From Streptomyces plumbidurans (GTDB lineage Bacteria > Actinomycetota > Actinomycetes > Streptomycetales > Streptomycetaceae), in NCBI RefSeq assembly GCF_019857225.1, contig NZ_JAFJSY010000004.1, positions 124,001-188,000 of the forward strand: a stretch of 64,000 nucleotides of DNA, given 5' to 3'. The position numbers were made by a program, and so were the translations under genes. A model generated the notes under the pieces. That model was not told the DNA's origin, searched no databases, and was given only the letters and a program-made list of their open reading frames with translations. The first letter of the stretch is position 1, and each line of letters starts with the position of its first letter. Shown piece after piece: positions 8,582 to 17,235 of the stretch.

Positions 8582-9696
8582 ACCAGATTCCGCTTGTGGA
8601 CCTCAAGGCGGCCCACGAGGAGGTCGCCGACGAGGTACGGGCCGGATTCGAACGGGTCCTGGCCAACACCGCCTTCGTCGGCGGCGAGGAAGTCCGCCGA
8701 TTCGAGCGCGAGTACGCGGACTTCGGCGGCATCGCGCACTGCGTGGGCGTCGCCAACGGCACCGACGCCGTCGAACTCGCCCTGCGTGCAAGCGGGATCG
8801 GCCCCGGCGACGAGGTCGTGCTGCCCGCCAACACCTTCATTGCCACCGCGGGCGCGGTGGCCAGGATCGGCGCCCGCCCGGTCCTCGCGGACTGCCTGCC
8901 CGACAGCCAACTGCTCGATCTGCAGGCCGCGCTCGACGCGGTCGGCCCGGCCACCCGCGCGGTCGTCCCCGTCCACCTCTACGGCCAGATGGCCGACGTC
9001 GCGGCACTGACCGGCCAACTGCCCGACCGCGTAAGGGTCGTCGAGGACGCCGCCCAGAGCCAGGGCGCGAGCCGCGACGGCCGCACCCCGGGCAGCGGCC
9101 ACATCGCGGCCACCAGCTTCTACCCGGGCAAGAACCTCGGCGCCTACGGCGACGCGGGCGCGGTCCTCACCGACGACGAGGAACGCGCCGGCCTGGTGCG
9201 GGCCATCGCCAACCACGGCGGCACCGCCAAGTACCGCCACGACGTACCCGGGTTCAACAGCCGTCTGGACGGACTGCAGGCCGTCGTCCTGCGGGCCAAG
9301 CTGGCCCGCCTCGCCGACGGCAACACCGCCCGCCGGGCGGCCGCGGCCCGCTACGACGCGCTGCTCGCCGGCCTGGCCGAGGCCGGCCGTGTCGTCCTTC
9401 CGGTGACGGAGCCGGGCAACGTCCACGTCTGGCACCTGTACGTGATCCAGGTCGCCGGAGCCGACCGCGACGACGTCGTCGGCAAGCTCAACGCCGAGGG
9501 CATCGGCGCCGGAGTGCACTACCCGGCCCCGGTCCACCTCACCCCGGCGTACCGCCAACTCGGCCACAGCCGCGGCGACTTCCCGCACGCCGAAGCCGCG
9601 GCGGACCGGATCCTGTCCCTGCCGCTGTACCCGCAGATCAGCCCCGACCAGCAGCAACGGGTCGTCGACACGCTCACCGACGCACTCGACGGCTGA
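8578..9696 (+). CDS. DegT/DnrJ/EryC1 sugar 3-aminotransferase, WbpE/WlbC-like
   Basis: PLP-dependent aminotransferase for a 3-keto nucleotide sugar, 372 residues. The PLP lysine is Lys185 in SFYPGKNLGAYGDAGA; VEDAAQSQGA, FNSRLDGLQA and GVHYPAPVHL are hallmarks of the WbpE/WlbC and DesV/FdtB 3-aminotransferase branch. This makes it the natural partner of the 3-dehydrogenase at 4637: oxidise C3, then transaminate. It differs clearly from the 4-aminotransferase-like gene at 6732, so two amino groups or two amino sugars are implied. ATG overlaps the acetyltransferase stop by 4 nt. A 72-bp gap follows. Confidence 0.87.
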   Translation: MNQIPLVDLKAAHEEVADEVRAGFERVLANTAFVGGEEVRRFEREYADFGGIAHCVGVANGTDAVELALRASGIGPGDEVVLPANTFIATAGAVARIGARPVLADCLPDSQLLDLQAALDAVGPATRAVVPVHLYGQMADVAALTGQLPDRVRVVEDAAQSQGASRDGRTPGSGHIAATSFYPGKNLGAYGDAGAVLTDDEERAGLVRAIANHGGTAKYRHDVPGFNSRLDGLQAVVLRAKLARLADGNTARRAAAARYDALLAGLAEAGRVVLPVTEPGNVHVWHLYVIQVAGADRDDVVGKLNAEGIGAGVHYPAPVHLTPAYRQLGHSRGDFPHAEAAADRILSLPLYPQISPDQQQRVVDTLTDALDG

Positions 9697-9768
9697 CCGG
9701 TCCCACATGTACGACGCTCCACGCCCGGCCCGCCGACCGGTCCGGCACAGCACCGCTGAGAGGTACAC

Positions 9769-12700
9769 ATGAAGAGATGGAGCAGACGGATCCGGGGCGG
9801 GCGCCTCGCCGTCGCAGCAGCACTGATATTGGCGGTGCTCCCGCTGGCCGGGTCCGCACAGGCTGCGTCCGATCCGTGCGGGTCGGGCTCGAACCCCATC
9901 GTCTGCGAGAACTCCAAGCCGGGCAGTCCCAAGGAGGACTGGTTCTCGCCCAACGCCTACGGTGACATCCAGGGCTTCTCCACCAAGGAGAGCGTCCAGG
10001 CCGGTGACACCGTCCAGTTCAAGATCCAGTCGAAGACCCCGTACAACGTCCAGATCTACCGTCTGGGCTGGTACGGCGGCGACGGCGCCCGTCAGATGTC
10101 GACCGCCGCCGAGGCGGCCAAGACGTACCCGGCCAACTACACTACGAATCCCGCCAGTTGCACCACCAAGCCCGCCGCGGGCCTGGTCGACTGCGGCAAC
10201 TGGCCGGTGACCGCGAGCTGGACCGTGCCCAGCGATGCCGTGTCCGGCCTGTACATCGCGAACCTGACGCAGACCGACGGCGACGGCCTGATGCCGTACC
10301 CCTTCGTCGTGCGCAACGACTCCAGCACCTCCGACGTCGTCGTGCAGACCAGCGACCAGACCTGGCAGGCCTACAACGACTACGGCGGCCAGGACCTCTA
10401 CGGAGGCACCGGGCCCGCGCCGGACGGCCGCGCCTACGAGGTCAGCTACAACCGGCCGCTGGACATCGGCGGCGACAACGGCATCTACGGCTCCGAGTAC
10501 ATGATGCTGGCCTGGCTGGAACGCAACGGCTACGACGTCAGCTACACCTCCGGCGTGGACGTGTCGTCCGCGAACGGCGCCGCCCTGCTGGAGAAGCACA
10601 AGGTGTATCTGTCGTCGGGGCACGACGAGTACTGGACGCAGAGCCAGTACTCCAACGTCCTCGCGGCCCGGAAAGCGGGCGTCCGCCAGGGCTTCTTCAG
10701 CGGCAACGAGGTCTTCTGGAAGACCCGCCTGGCCCCCAGCATCGACGGCACCAGCACCGCCGACCGCACCCTGGTCTGCTACAAGATGACCAAGATGGCG
10801 CAGAACAACGGCATCGCGGATCCCAGCGGCAGCTGGACCGGCACCTGGATGGACCCGGCCAGCAAGGACTACGGCCAGGACTACCAGCCGCCCAACATCC
10901 TCACCGGCTCCATGTTCACGGTGAACGGCTACCGCGCCGACGCCATCACCGTCCCCGGCTCGTACGGCAAGAACCGGATCTGGCGCAACACCTCGATCGC
11001 GGGCCTCAGTTCGAGCCAGACCGCCACGTTCCCGACGGGCACCCTCGGCTACGAGTGGGACAGCGACATCGACAACAGCACCCGGCCCGCCGGGGCGATC
11101 GACGTGTCGTCCACGACGGTCGACATCAACGACGGCAAGCTCCGCATGGACTGGGGCAACGTCTACGGCAACGGCACCGCGACGCACAACCTCGTCGAGT
11201 TCCGCGACCAGGACTCAGGAGCCCTGGTGTTCGGCACGGCGACCGTGCAGTGGTCGTGGGGCCTGACCAACGTGCCCACGTACAACCCCGACGACACGGT
11301 GGTCACCGAGGACTCCCGGATGCAGCAGGCGACGCTGAACATCCTCGCCGACATGGGTGTCCAGCCGCTGACCCGGCAGAGCAACCTCGTGGCCGCGACG
11401 GCCTCCACCGACACCACAGGGCCGACCGTCACCGTGACGAGCCCGGCCTCCGGGGTCACCGTGCCCGCGCTGAAGCCGCTCACCATCAAGGGCACCGCCA
11501 CCGACTCCGGCGGCGTGGTGGCCCGGGTGGAGGTGTCCACGGACGGCGGCAAGACCTGGAAGGCCGCGAGCGGACTGTCCTCCTGGACCTTCAGCTGGAC
11601 CCCGACCGCCCCGGGCGCGGCGTCCATCAAGGTCCGCGCGGTCGACGACAGCGTCAACATCGGCGCCGTCACCACCATCCCGGTGACCGTCGGCCCCCAG
11701 GCCTGCCCCTGCAGCATCTGGCCGGCCTCGGCGGTGCCCGGCACCGTCAACGCGGGCGACGGCAGCTCCCTGGAGCTGGGCGTCAAGTTCCGTACCACCG
11801 TGGCCGGTTCGATCACCGGCGTGCGCTTCTACAAGTCGCCCGCCAACACCGGCACCCACACCGGCAGCCTGTGGAGCGCCTCCGGCACCCGCCTGGCCAC
11901 CGGCACCTTCACCGACGAGACGGACTCCGGCTGGCAGCAGCTGAACTTTTCCACCCCGGTCACCGTCAAGGCCAACACCACCTATGTCGCCTCCTACTTC
12001 GCCCCCAACGGCGGATACTCCTACGACGGCGGCTACTTCGACGACAATGACGCGGGCCTGGCCCCGCTCACCGCACTGAAGTCCGGCACCGACGGCGGCA
12101 ACGGCGTCTTCCACTACGGCTCGACCAGCGCCTTCCCGAACACACCGTCCGAGGGCAGCAACTACTGGGTCGACGTGGTGCTGGACACCTCCACCGCCAG
12201 CACGACTCCGCCCACAGTCGGCTCGACCTCCCCGACGTCCGGGGCGACCGACACCTCGATCACGGCACCGGTGTCGGCCACCTTCAGCGCCGCCGTCGAC
12301 ACCGACGACGTGACGTTCACCGTGAAGGACGCGGACGGCGACACCGTGCCCGGCGCGGTCACCTTCCCCTCGTCGAACAAGGCGACTTTCACCCCGTCGA
12401 CGCAGCTGTCGCTGCACACCACGTACACCGCCTCGGTGCAGGCCTCCGACGTGTGGGGCAACGCCATGGCGGAACCGGTGACCTGGTCCTTCACCACCAG
12501 TTCCACCCCGCCCGCGGTCACCTGCCCCTGCACCCTGTGGAGTGCCTCCGCGACGCCGGCCACCACTGACACGACCGGGGACACCAACTCCGTGGAGCTG
12601 GGCACCCGGTTCACGTCCTCGGCGGACGGCTGGGTCACCGGTGTCACCTTCTACAAGGGCACCGGCAACACGGGCACCCACACCGGCAGCCTGTGGACCG

Positions 12701-13374
12701 ACGACGGCACGCTGCTGGGCAGCGGGACCTTCACCGACGAGACGGCGTCAGGCTGGCAGACCCTGACGTTCGCCACTCCGGTGCCCGTCACCGCCGGCAC
12801 CCCGTACGTCGTCTCCTACCACGCGCCGAACGGCAACTACGCGGTGAACGGCGGCTACTTCGCCGGCGCCCACCAGTCGTATCCGCTCACCGCCACGGCC
12901 GACACCACCGCGCACCACAACGGGCTCTACCGCTACGGCGCCGACCCGGCCTTCCCCAACGGCTCCTACGGATCCGCGAACTACTGGGTGGGCCCGGTCT
13001 TCACCGCCGAGAACCCGAGCGCGTCCCTGGCCACGGAGACCGCAACGGAGGTGACCGCGTCCTCGGCGGCGCACACCGCCGACGCGGCGAGCCCCCTGGT
13101 CATGGCCGTGGACAAGAAGGCCGCGGTGGCCTCGGTCAAGGCGAGCGTGAGCATCGTCAAGGGCTCCAAGGCGGCCAGAAAGCTCCATGTCACGGCCGTC
13201 GTCTCCTACGACCGGGCGACCCGCAAGGCGTCCGTCCGTCTGTCCGCCCCCCTGCCGGACGGCACCCGGTTCAAGGTCACGGTCACGGCGAAGGACAAGC
13301 ACCGGCACACGGTGAAGTCCCGCAGCTGGACGCTGACGAGCAAGACCGTCTTCCACAAGAAGAAGAGCCGATGA
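9769..13374 (+). CDS. Large secreted protein: DMFase-beta-like domain, Ig-like domains, two DUF4082
   Basis: A 1201-residue exported protein of unknown role. Residues 1-32 form a signal peptide (MKRWSRRIRG, hydrophobic core, cleavage after AQA). Residues about 55-535 resemble the N,N-dimethylformamidase large-subunit-like domain seen in many secreted actinobacterial proteins (IYRLGWYGGDGARQM, YLSSGHDEYWT, GFFSGNEVFWKTR). An Ig-like domain (about 545-630), a DUF4082 module (about 640-800), a second Ig/SbsA-like domain (about 805-900), a second DUF4082 (about 910-1075) and a Lys-rich tail follow. No sortase or membrane anchor is visible. Its stop overlaps the glycosyltransferase start at 13371, so it is truly part of the polysaccharide operon. 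Binding or modifying the polymer outside the cell is a guess. Confidence 0.85.
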   Translation: MKRWSRRIRGGRLAVAAALILAVLPLAGSAQAASDPCGSGSNPIVCENSKPGSPKEDWFSPNAYGDIQGFSTKESVQAGDTVQFKIQSKTPYNVQIYRLGWYGGDGARQMSTAAEAAKTYPANYTTNPASCTTKPAAGLVDCGNWPVTASWTVPSDAVSGLYIANLTQTDGDGLMPYPFVVRNDSSTSDVVVQTSDQTWQAYNDYGGQDLYGGTGPAPDGRAYEVSYNRPLDIGGDNGIYGSEYMMLAWLERNGYDVSYTSGVDVSSANGAALLEKHKVYLSSGHDEYWTQSQYSNVLAARKAGVRQGFFSGNEVFWKTRLAPSIDGTSTADRTLVCYKMTKMAQNNGIADPSGSWTGTWMDPASKDYGQDYQPPNILTGSMFTVNGYRADAITVPGSYGKNRIWRNTSIAGLSSSQTATFPTGTLGYEWDSDIDNSTRPAGAIDVSSTTVDINDGKLRMDWGNVYGNGTATHNLVEFRDQDSGALVFGTATVQWSWGLTNVPTYNPDDTVVTEDSRMQQATLNILADMGVQPLTRQSNLVAATASTDTTGPTVTVTSPASGVTVPALKPLTIKGTATDSGGVVARVEVSTDGGKTWKAASGLSSWTFSWTPTAPGAASIKVRAVDDSVNIGAVTTIPVTVGPQACPCSIWPASAVPGTVNAGDGSSLELGVKFRTTVAGSITGVRFYKSPANTGTHTGSLWSASGTRLATGTFTDETDSGWQQLNFSTPVTVKANTTYVASYFAPNGGYSYDGGYFDDNDAGLAPLTALKSGTDGGNGVFHYGSTSAFPNTPSEGSNYWVDVVLDTSTASTTPPTVGSTSPTSGATDTSITAPVSATFSAAVDTDDVTFTVKDADGDTVPGAVTFPSSNKATFTPSTQLSLHTTYTASVQASDVWGNAMAEPVTWSFTTSSTPPAVTCPCTLWSASATPATTDTTGDTNSVELGTRFTSSADGWVTGVTFYKGTGNTGTHTGSLWTDDGTLLGSGTFTDETASGWQTLTFATPVPVTAGTPYVVSYHAPNGNYAVNGGYFAGAHQSYPLTATADTTAHHNGLYRYGADPAFPNGSYGSANYWVGPVFTAENPSASLATETATEVTASSAAHTADAASPLVMAVDKKAAVASVKASVSIVKGSKAARKLHVTAVVSYDRATRKASVRLSAPLPDGTRFKVTVTAKDKHRHTVKSRSWTLTSKTVFHKKKSR

Positions 13375-14417
13375 GCAGCGTCAGCGTGGTGATCCCCTGC
13401 TACAAGTACGGCCACTTCCTGGCCGACTGCGTCAGCAGCGTCCTGGACGAGCAGGACGGCGTCGACGTCCGCGTCCTCATCATCGACGACGCCTCGCCCG
13501 ACGACTCGGCGGCGGCCGCGCAGAAGCTGGCCGCCTCCGACCCGCGGATCGAGGTCCTCGTCCACGAGAGCAACAAGGGCCATATCGCCACGTACAACGA
13601 GGGCCTGATGGAATGGGCCGACGGCGACTACGTGGCCCTGCTGTCCGCCGACGACCGGCTGGTGCCGGGCGCACTGGTCCGGGCCGCCCGGCTGCTGGAC
13701 GAACACCCCGAGGCGGGCTTCGCCTACGGCCGCCCGCTGCGCTTCCAGCACGGAGGCCCGCTGCCCAAGGCCCGTACACGGAGCACCGGTTCGGTCGTCT
13801 ACCCCGGGCACTGGTGGCTGGAGCGGCGCTTCCGCGAGGGCACCGGCTGCATCACCTCGCCCGAGGTCGTCGTCCGCACCAGCCTGCAGCACAAGGTCGG
13901 CGGCTACGATCCGGCCCTGCCGCACGCCGGCGACATCGAGATGTGGATGCGGCTCGCCTCGCACGCCGACGTCGGCTACGTCCGCGGCGCCGACCAGGCC
14001 TTCTACCGCGTCCACGGCAAGAACATGTCCACCGTCGACTTCGGGGGCCAGCTCGACGACCTGCGCCAGCGGCTGGTGGCCTTCGACTCGGTGCTGGCCA
14101 AGTGCGGCGACCTGCTGCCCGAGGCCGACCGCCTGGCCGAGCAGGTCCACACCCGCCTGGCCCGCTTCGCCCTGCGCCGGGCCTACCGGGCCTACGACCG
14201 CGGCCGTACCGGCGTCGTACCGGTCGACGAGTGCGTGACGTTCGCCGAGCAGTGCCTGCCGGGATACCAGGCCCTGCCGGAGTACCGCGCGCTACGGCTG
14301 CGGCGGCGCGTCGGCCCGAAGGCGATGCCGTATCTGCAGCCGCTGGTGTGGTCGGCCGTGGCCGAGCGCGGGCGGGAGTGGCTGTGGTGGGAGTCCTGGA
14401 AGCGCCGCGGTATCTGA
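13371..14417 (+). CDS. Glycosyltransferase family 2
   Basis: GT-A sugar transferase, 348 residues. MSSVSVVIPCYKYGHFL is the nucleotide-binding start, IIDDASPDDS the first acidic motif and LLSADDRLV the DxD-type metal motif (about residue 90). HAGDIEMWMRL supplies the acceptor-side E/D-x-W region typical of GT2 enzymes of surface polysaccharides. The ATG overlaps the stop of the secreted protein by 4 nt. It is the last gene of the plus-strand operon and is followed by a hairpin at 14434-14462. The sugar and linkage are unknown. Confidence 0.88.
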   Translation: MSSVSVVIPCYKYGHFLADCVSSVLDEQDGVDVRVLIIDDASPDDSAAAAQKLAASDPRIEVLVHESNKGHIATYNEGLMEWADGDYVALLSADDRLVPGALVRAARLLDEHPEAGFAYGRPLRFQHGGPLPKARTRSTGSVVYPGHWWLERRFREGTGCITSPEVVVRTSLQHKVGGYDPALPHAGDIEMWMRLASHADVGYVRGADQAFYRVHGKNMSTVDFGGQLDDLRQRLVAFDSVLAKCGDLLPEADRLAEQVHTRLARFALRRAYRAYDRGRTGVVPVDECVTFAEQCLPGYQALPEYRALRLRRRVGPKAMPYLQPLVWSAVAERGREWLWWESWKRRGI

Positions 14418-14433
14418 TGGATGGTCAGTTCAG

Positions 14434-14462
14434 CCCGGTGGCCGGGTCAGTTGGCCACCGGG
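14434..14462. terminator. Hairpin between convergent genes
   Basis: CCCGGTGGCC (14434-14443) pairs perfectly with GGCCACCGGG (14453-14462). It sits between the convergent glycosyltransferase (+) and Wzz-like gene (-), overlapping the last codons of the latter, so it may terminate both. No clear T-tract is seen. Confidence 0.55.
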
Positions 14463-15112
14463 ACGGCAGGAGTGGAGCTTCGCCGGCGGCCCTGCGGGGT
14501 CGTCCGGCGGTTCAGCGCGTACCGGTCGAGCCACAGCGCGCCGACCACACCGGCCGCGAGCCCCAGCAGCGCCACGCCCGCAAGGCCGCGGGTCTTGTTG
14601 CCCCGCACCGCGGCGGCGCTCGGGGTGGTCAGCACGGAGGCGGTGATCCGCGCACCGGACGGGACGTGCTGGGCGCTCTGCAACTGCTCGACGTGCCGGG
14701 TGTAGACGTCGATGATGCGGCGCACCGCCGTCACCGCGGCGTCGGGCCCGGACGCCTGCGACTGCACCTGCAGGGACGGGATCAGATACTGCGGCGTCGC
14801 GCTGGTGCCGCTGTTGCGGGGGATCAGCTGATAGGTCCCCCGGACACCGGCCGCGTGCAGCTCCTCGGTCCCGGCGGGGGACCGCAGTTGCTGCACGACG
14901 CCGTAGGAGACCACCGCGAGCGGTGGCTGCAGATTGGTGTACTGGTTGGGCTGGTTCCGCGTCACCGGCGGCTTGAGCACGACCACTGCGGAGCCCACGT
15001 ACTGCGGCGCGGGCCGGAGCACGAAGTACGCCCCGGCGATCGTCACCAGCAGCGCGGCCACCACGACGTACCAGCGGCGGAGCAGCGCGTCGGCGACGTT
15101 TCCAGGCGACAT
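14447..15112 (-). CDS. Wzz-like chain-length/polysaccharide co-polymerase protein
   Basis: Small inner-membrane protein, 221 residues, with the Wzz plan: N-terminal cytoplasmic helix and TM1 (LLRRWYVVVAALLVTIAGAY), an extracytoplasmic domain of about 130 residues, and TM2 near residues 175-195 (GLAGVALLGLAAGVVGALWL) followed by a basic tail. Such proteins set polymer length with Wzy. No Walker motifs or tyrosine cluster are present, so it is not a Wzc kinase. The ATG at 15112 has GGAAGGA upstream. It is transcribed divergently from the Wzz-Wzy fusion gene at 15184, with 71 bp between them. Two more Wzz-type domains occur in the locus. Confidence 0.78.
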   Translation of the reverse strand: MSPGNVADALLRRWYVVVAALLVTIAGAYFVLRPAPQYVGSAVVVLKPPVTRNQPNQYTNLQPPLAVVSYGVVQQLRSPAGTEELHAAGVRGTYQLIPRNSGTSATPQYLIPSLQVQSQASGPDAAVTAVRRIIDVYTRHVEQLQSAQHVPSGARITASVLTTPSAAAVRGNKTRGLAGVALLGLAAGVVGALWLDRYALNRRTTPQGRRRSSTPAVPVAN

Positions 15113-15183
15113 ACGAGTTCCTTCCGTCACTCCCGATACTGGCAGGACGCGCGGTGGGATGCCACCGAATGGAGGGACGCATC

Positions 15184-17235
15184 GTGAGTCTTGGTGAGAT
15201 ATGGGCAATTCTGCGCCGACGCTGGTACTTCATGGTGCCCTTCACCGTGCTCAGCCTGATCGGTGGCGGCTATCTGTGGGTGACCGTGCCCGTCTCCTAC
15301 GAGTCGCACAGCTCCGTCGCGCTGCTGGACTCCTCGGCCGTCGCACGGCTCGCGCCCACCTTCGGCAATCCCATCTCGAACGCGGGCGGTTCGCTCATCG
15401 TCACGGCCGACGTGCTGATCAGAACGCTCGAATCGGCGGACGCCGCAAAGGAGTTGCAGGGCCGCGGAGTCACCGACGCGTACACGGCCGGCTTCGCACC
15501 GGCCAGCGACAGCCCGCTGCTGGTGCTCACGGTCACCGGCACGGACCGGGAGAAGGTGCTCAAGGAGACCAGCACCCTGACCGCGTTCGCCGGTGAGCAG
15601 CTCGACGCCCTGCAGTCCGCCGCGAAGGTCCCGCCCGCGTACGCCGTGCAGACCGCGCCCGTCGTGCTGCCGCAGACCCCCGTCGCCAAGTCCAAGAGCC
15701 GCTACCAGGGCGTCGCGGCCGTCGTCATCCTCGGTGTGGTCAGCGCGTTCCTGCTGTCCATCCTGATGGAGGGCGTCTCGGTGGTCCGCCGCCGCTACAA
15801 GACGGCGTCGAAACCCAAGAAGGCCCGCACTCCCGGGCGGGGCCGGGCGGGCATGCTCGGCCGGCGGGTCGACGCCACCGCGATCCTCACCGTCTACCTG
15901 GTGCTGGCCTTCTTCATCCCCTCGAACCTCGCCCTGCCCGCGCTCGGCGGAGTGGGCACCCCCGCCAATGTCTTCGCCCTGCTCGGCCTGATGTGGTACC
16001 TGGCGACCTGGCTCGGCGGCCGTATCCTGCCCGCGCCCGGCACCAGACTCGTGCGGGTCGCGCTGTGCGTGCTCGGGCTGGCCGTCCTTTCGGCGTACAT
16101 CTCCGACGCGATGCGCGAGAGTTCGCACGAGGAGGTCCTCGGGGCCGACCGCGGACTCATCGGCTTCCTGGTGTGGGTGTCCCTGGTCGTCCTGACCGCG
16201 GCGGCCATGCAGCAGCGCGGGCGGCTGGACGTGCTGATGCGCCGCGTGGTCGTCATGGCGTCCGTCGTCGCCGCGATCGGCTTCTACGACTTCTTCGCCG
16301 CCACCAACATCGCCGACTCCATCAACATCCCCGGCCTGCAGACCAGCGTGGCCCAGGTCAGCGTCATGGACCGCGGCGCCTTCACCCGGCCCCGGGCCAC
16401 CACGGCCCAACCCCTCGAATTCGCGGGCATGTTGGCCATCCTGCTGCCGTTCGCCGTCCAGCAGGCATTGGACCCGGTGCGCCGCCACCGCCACGCACTG
16501 CGCCGCTGGGGCCCGGTGATCCTGATGGCCGGCGCGCTGCCCCTGTCGGTGTCGCGGACCTCGATCATCGGCCTGCTGCTGGTGGCCCTGGTGATGGTGC
16601 CGCGCTGGAAGCCGGCCCGGCGCTGGGCCGCGATCGGTGTGCTGACGGGCTCCGTTGCCGTGTTCAAGGTGCTGGTTCCGGGCCTGATCGGCACCATCAC
16701 GGGCCTGTTCGCGTCGTTCCTGTCCAACTCCGACAGCAGCACCCAGGCCCGCACCGTCAAGTACAGCGCGATCGTGCCCTATCTGAAGGAACACCCGCTG
16801 TTCGGGCGGGGGTTCGGCACCTTCACCCCGGACCTGTACTTCTTCACCGACAACCAGTACATGCTGGGCCTCGCCGAGATGGGTCTGCTGGGGCTGATCG
16901 CCCTGCTCACCCTGTTCTTCACCGGCATCCACCAGGGCGGCGCGATCCGCCGGTTGGCGCGCACCGAGAGCGACCGTGAACTGGGCCAGGCGTTCTTCGC
17001 CTCGGCGCTGGTCGCCCTGGTCATCAGCGCCACCTTCGACTCGCTGAGCTTCCCGATGTTCGCCGGCATGTTCTTCCTGATGCTGGGGGCGGGGTCCGGC
17101 TATCTGGGCTTCGTCCGGCGCGAGGCGGCCGCCGCCACCGTGCCCGGCCCCCGCAGGACCCCGAAAACCGCACTGGCCCGACCAGTTGAGCGTCCCCGAC
17201 CGGCCGAGCTTCCCCGACCCGTGGAGTCCCGATGA
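15184..17235 (+). CDS. Wzz-domain/Wzy O-antigen-polymerase-like fusion protein
   Basis: A 683-residue membrane protein joining two functions usually encoded separately. Residues 1-205 resemble Wzz: MSLGEIWAILRRRWYFM, TM1, a periplasmic-type stretch with VLTVTGTDREKVLK, then TM2 (VVILGVVSAFLLSIL). After a basic linker (RRRYKTASKPKKARTPG) there are about ten or more hydrophobic segments (235-640) with a large loop and SRTSIIGLLLV and YLKEHPLFGRGFGTF, resembling O-antigen ligase/polymerase (Wzy_C) proteins. GTG at 15184 is chosen for its GGAGGG site and because it aligns with the start of the Wzz paralogue at 22326. It overlaps the downstream glycosyltransferase by 4 nt. Polymerase activity is inferred. 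Confidence 0.82.
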   Translation: MSLGEIWAILRRRWYFMVPFTVLSLIGGGYLWVTVPVSYESHSSVALLDSSAVARLAPTFGNPISNAGGSLIVTADVLIRTLESADAAKELQGRGVTDAYTAGFAPASDSPLLVLTVTGTDREKVLKETSTLTAFAGEQLDALQSAAKVPPAYAVQTAPVVLPQTPVAKSKSRYQGVAAVVILGVVSAFLLSILMEGVSVVRRRYKTASKPKKARTPGRGRAGMLGRRVDATAILTVYLVLAFFIPSNLALPALGGVGTPANVFALLGLMWYLATWLGGRILPAPGTRLVRVALCVLGLAVLSAYISDAMRESSHEEVLGADRGLIGFLVWVSLVVLTAAAMQQRGRLDVLMRRVVVMASVVAAIGFYDFFAATNIADSINIPGLQTSVAQVSVMDRGAFTRPRATTAQPLEFAGMLAILLPFAVQQALDPVRRHRHALRRWGPVILMAGALPLSVSRTSIIGLLLVALVMVPRWKPARRWAAIGVLTGSVAVFKVLVPGLIGTITGLFASFLSNSDSSTQARTVKYSAIVPYLKEHPLFGRGFGTFTPDLYFFTDNQYMLGLAEMGLLGLIALLTLFFTGIHQGGAIRRLARTESDRELGQAFFASALVALVISATFDSLSFPMFAGMFFLMLGAGSGYLGFVRREAAAATVPGPRRTPKTALARPVERPRPAELPRPVESR

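Noticed and set aside
8359-11187. Long open frame on the minus strand (about 940 codons)
   Set aside because: It runs antisense to two well-supported genes (aminotransferase and secreted protein) and its translation is Val/Gly/Arg-rich with no domain, a GC-bias artefact.
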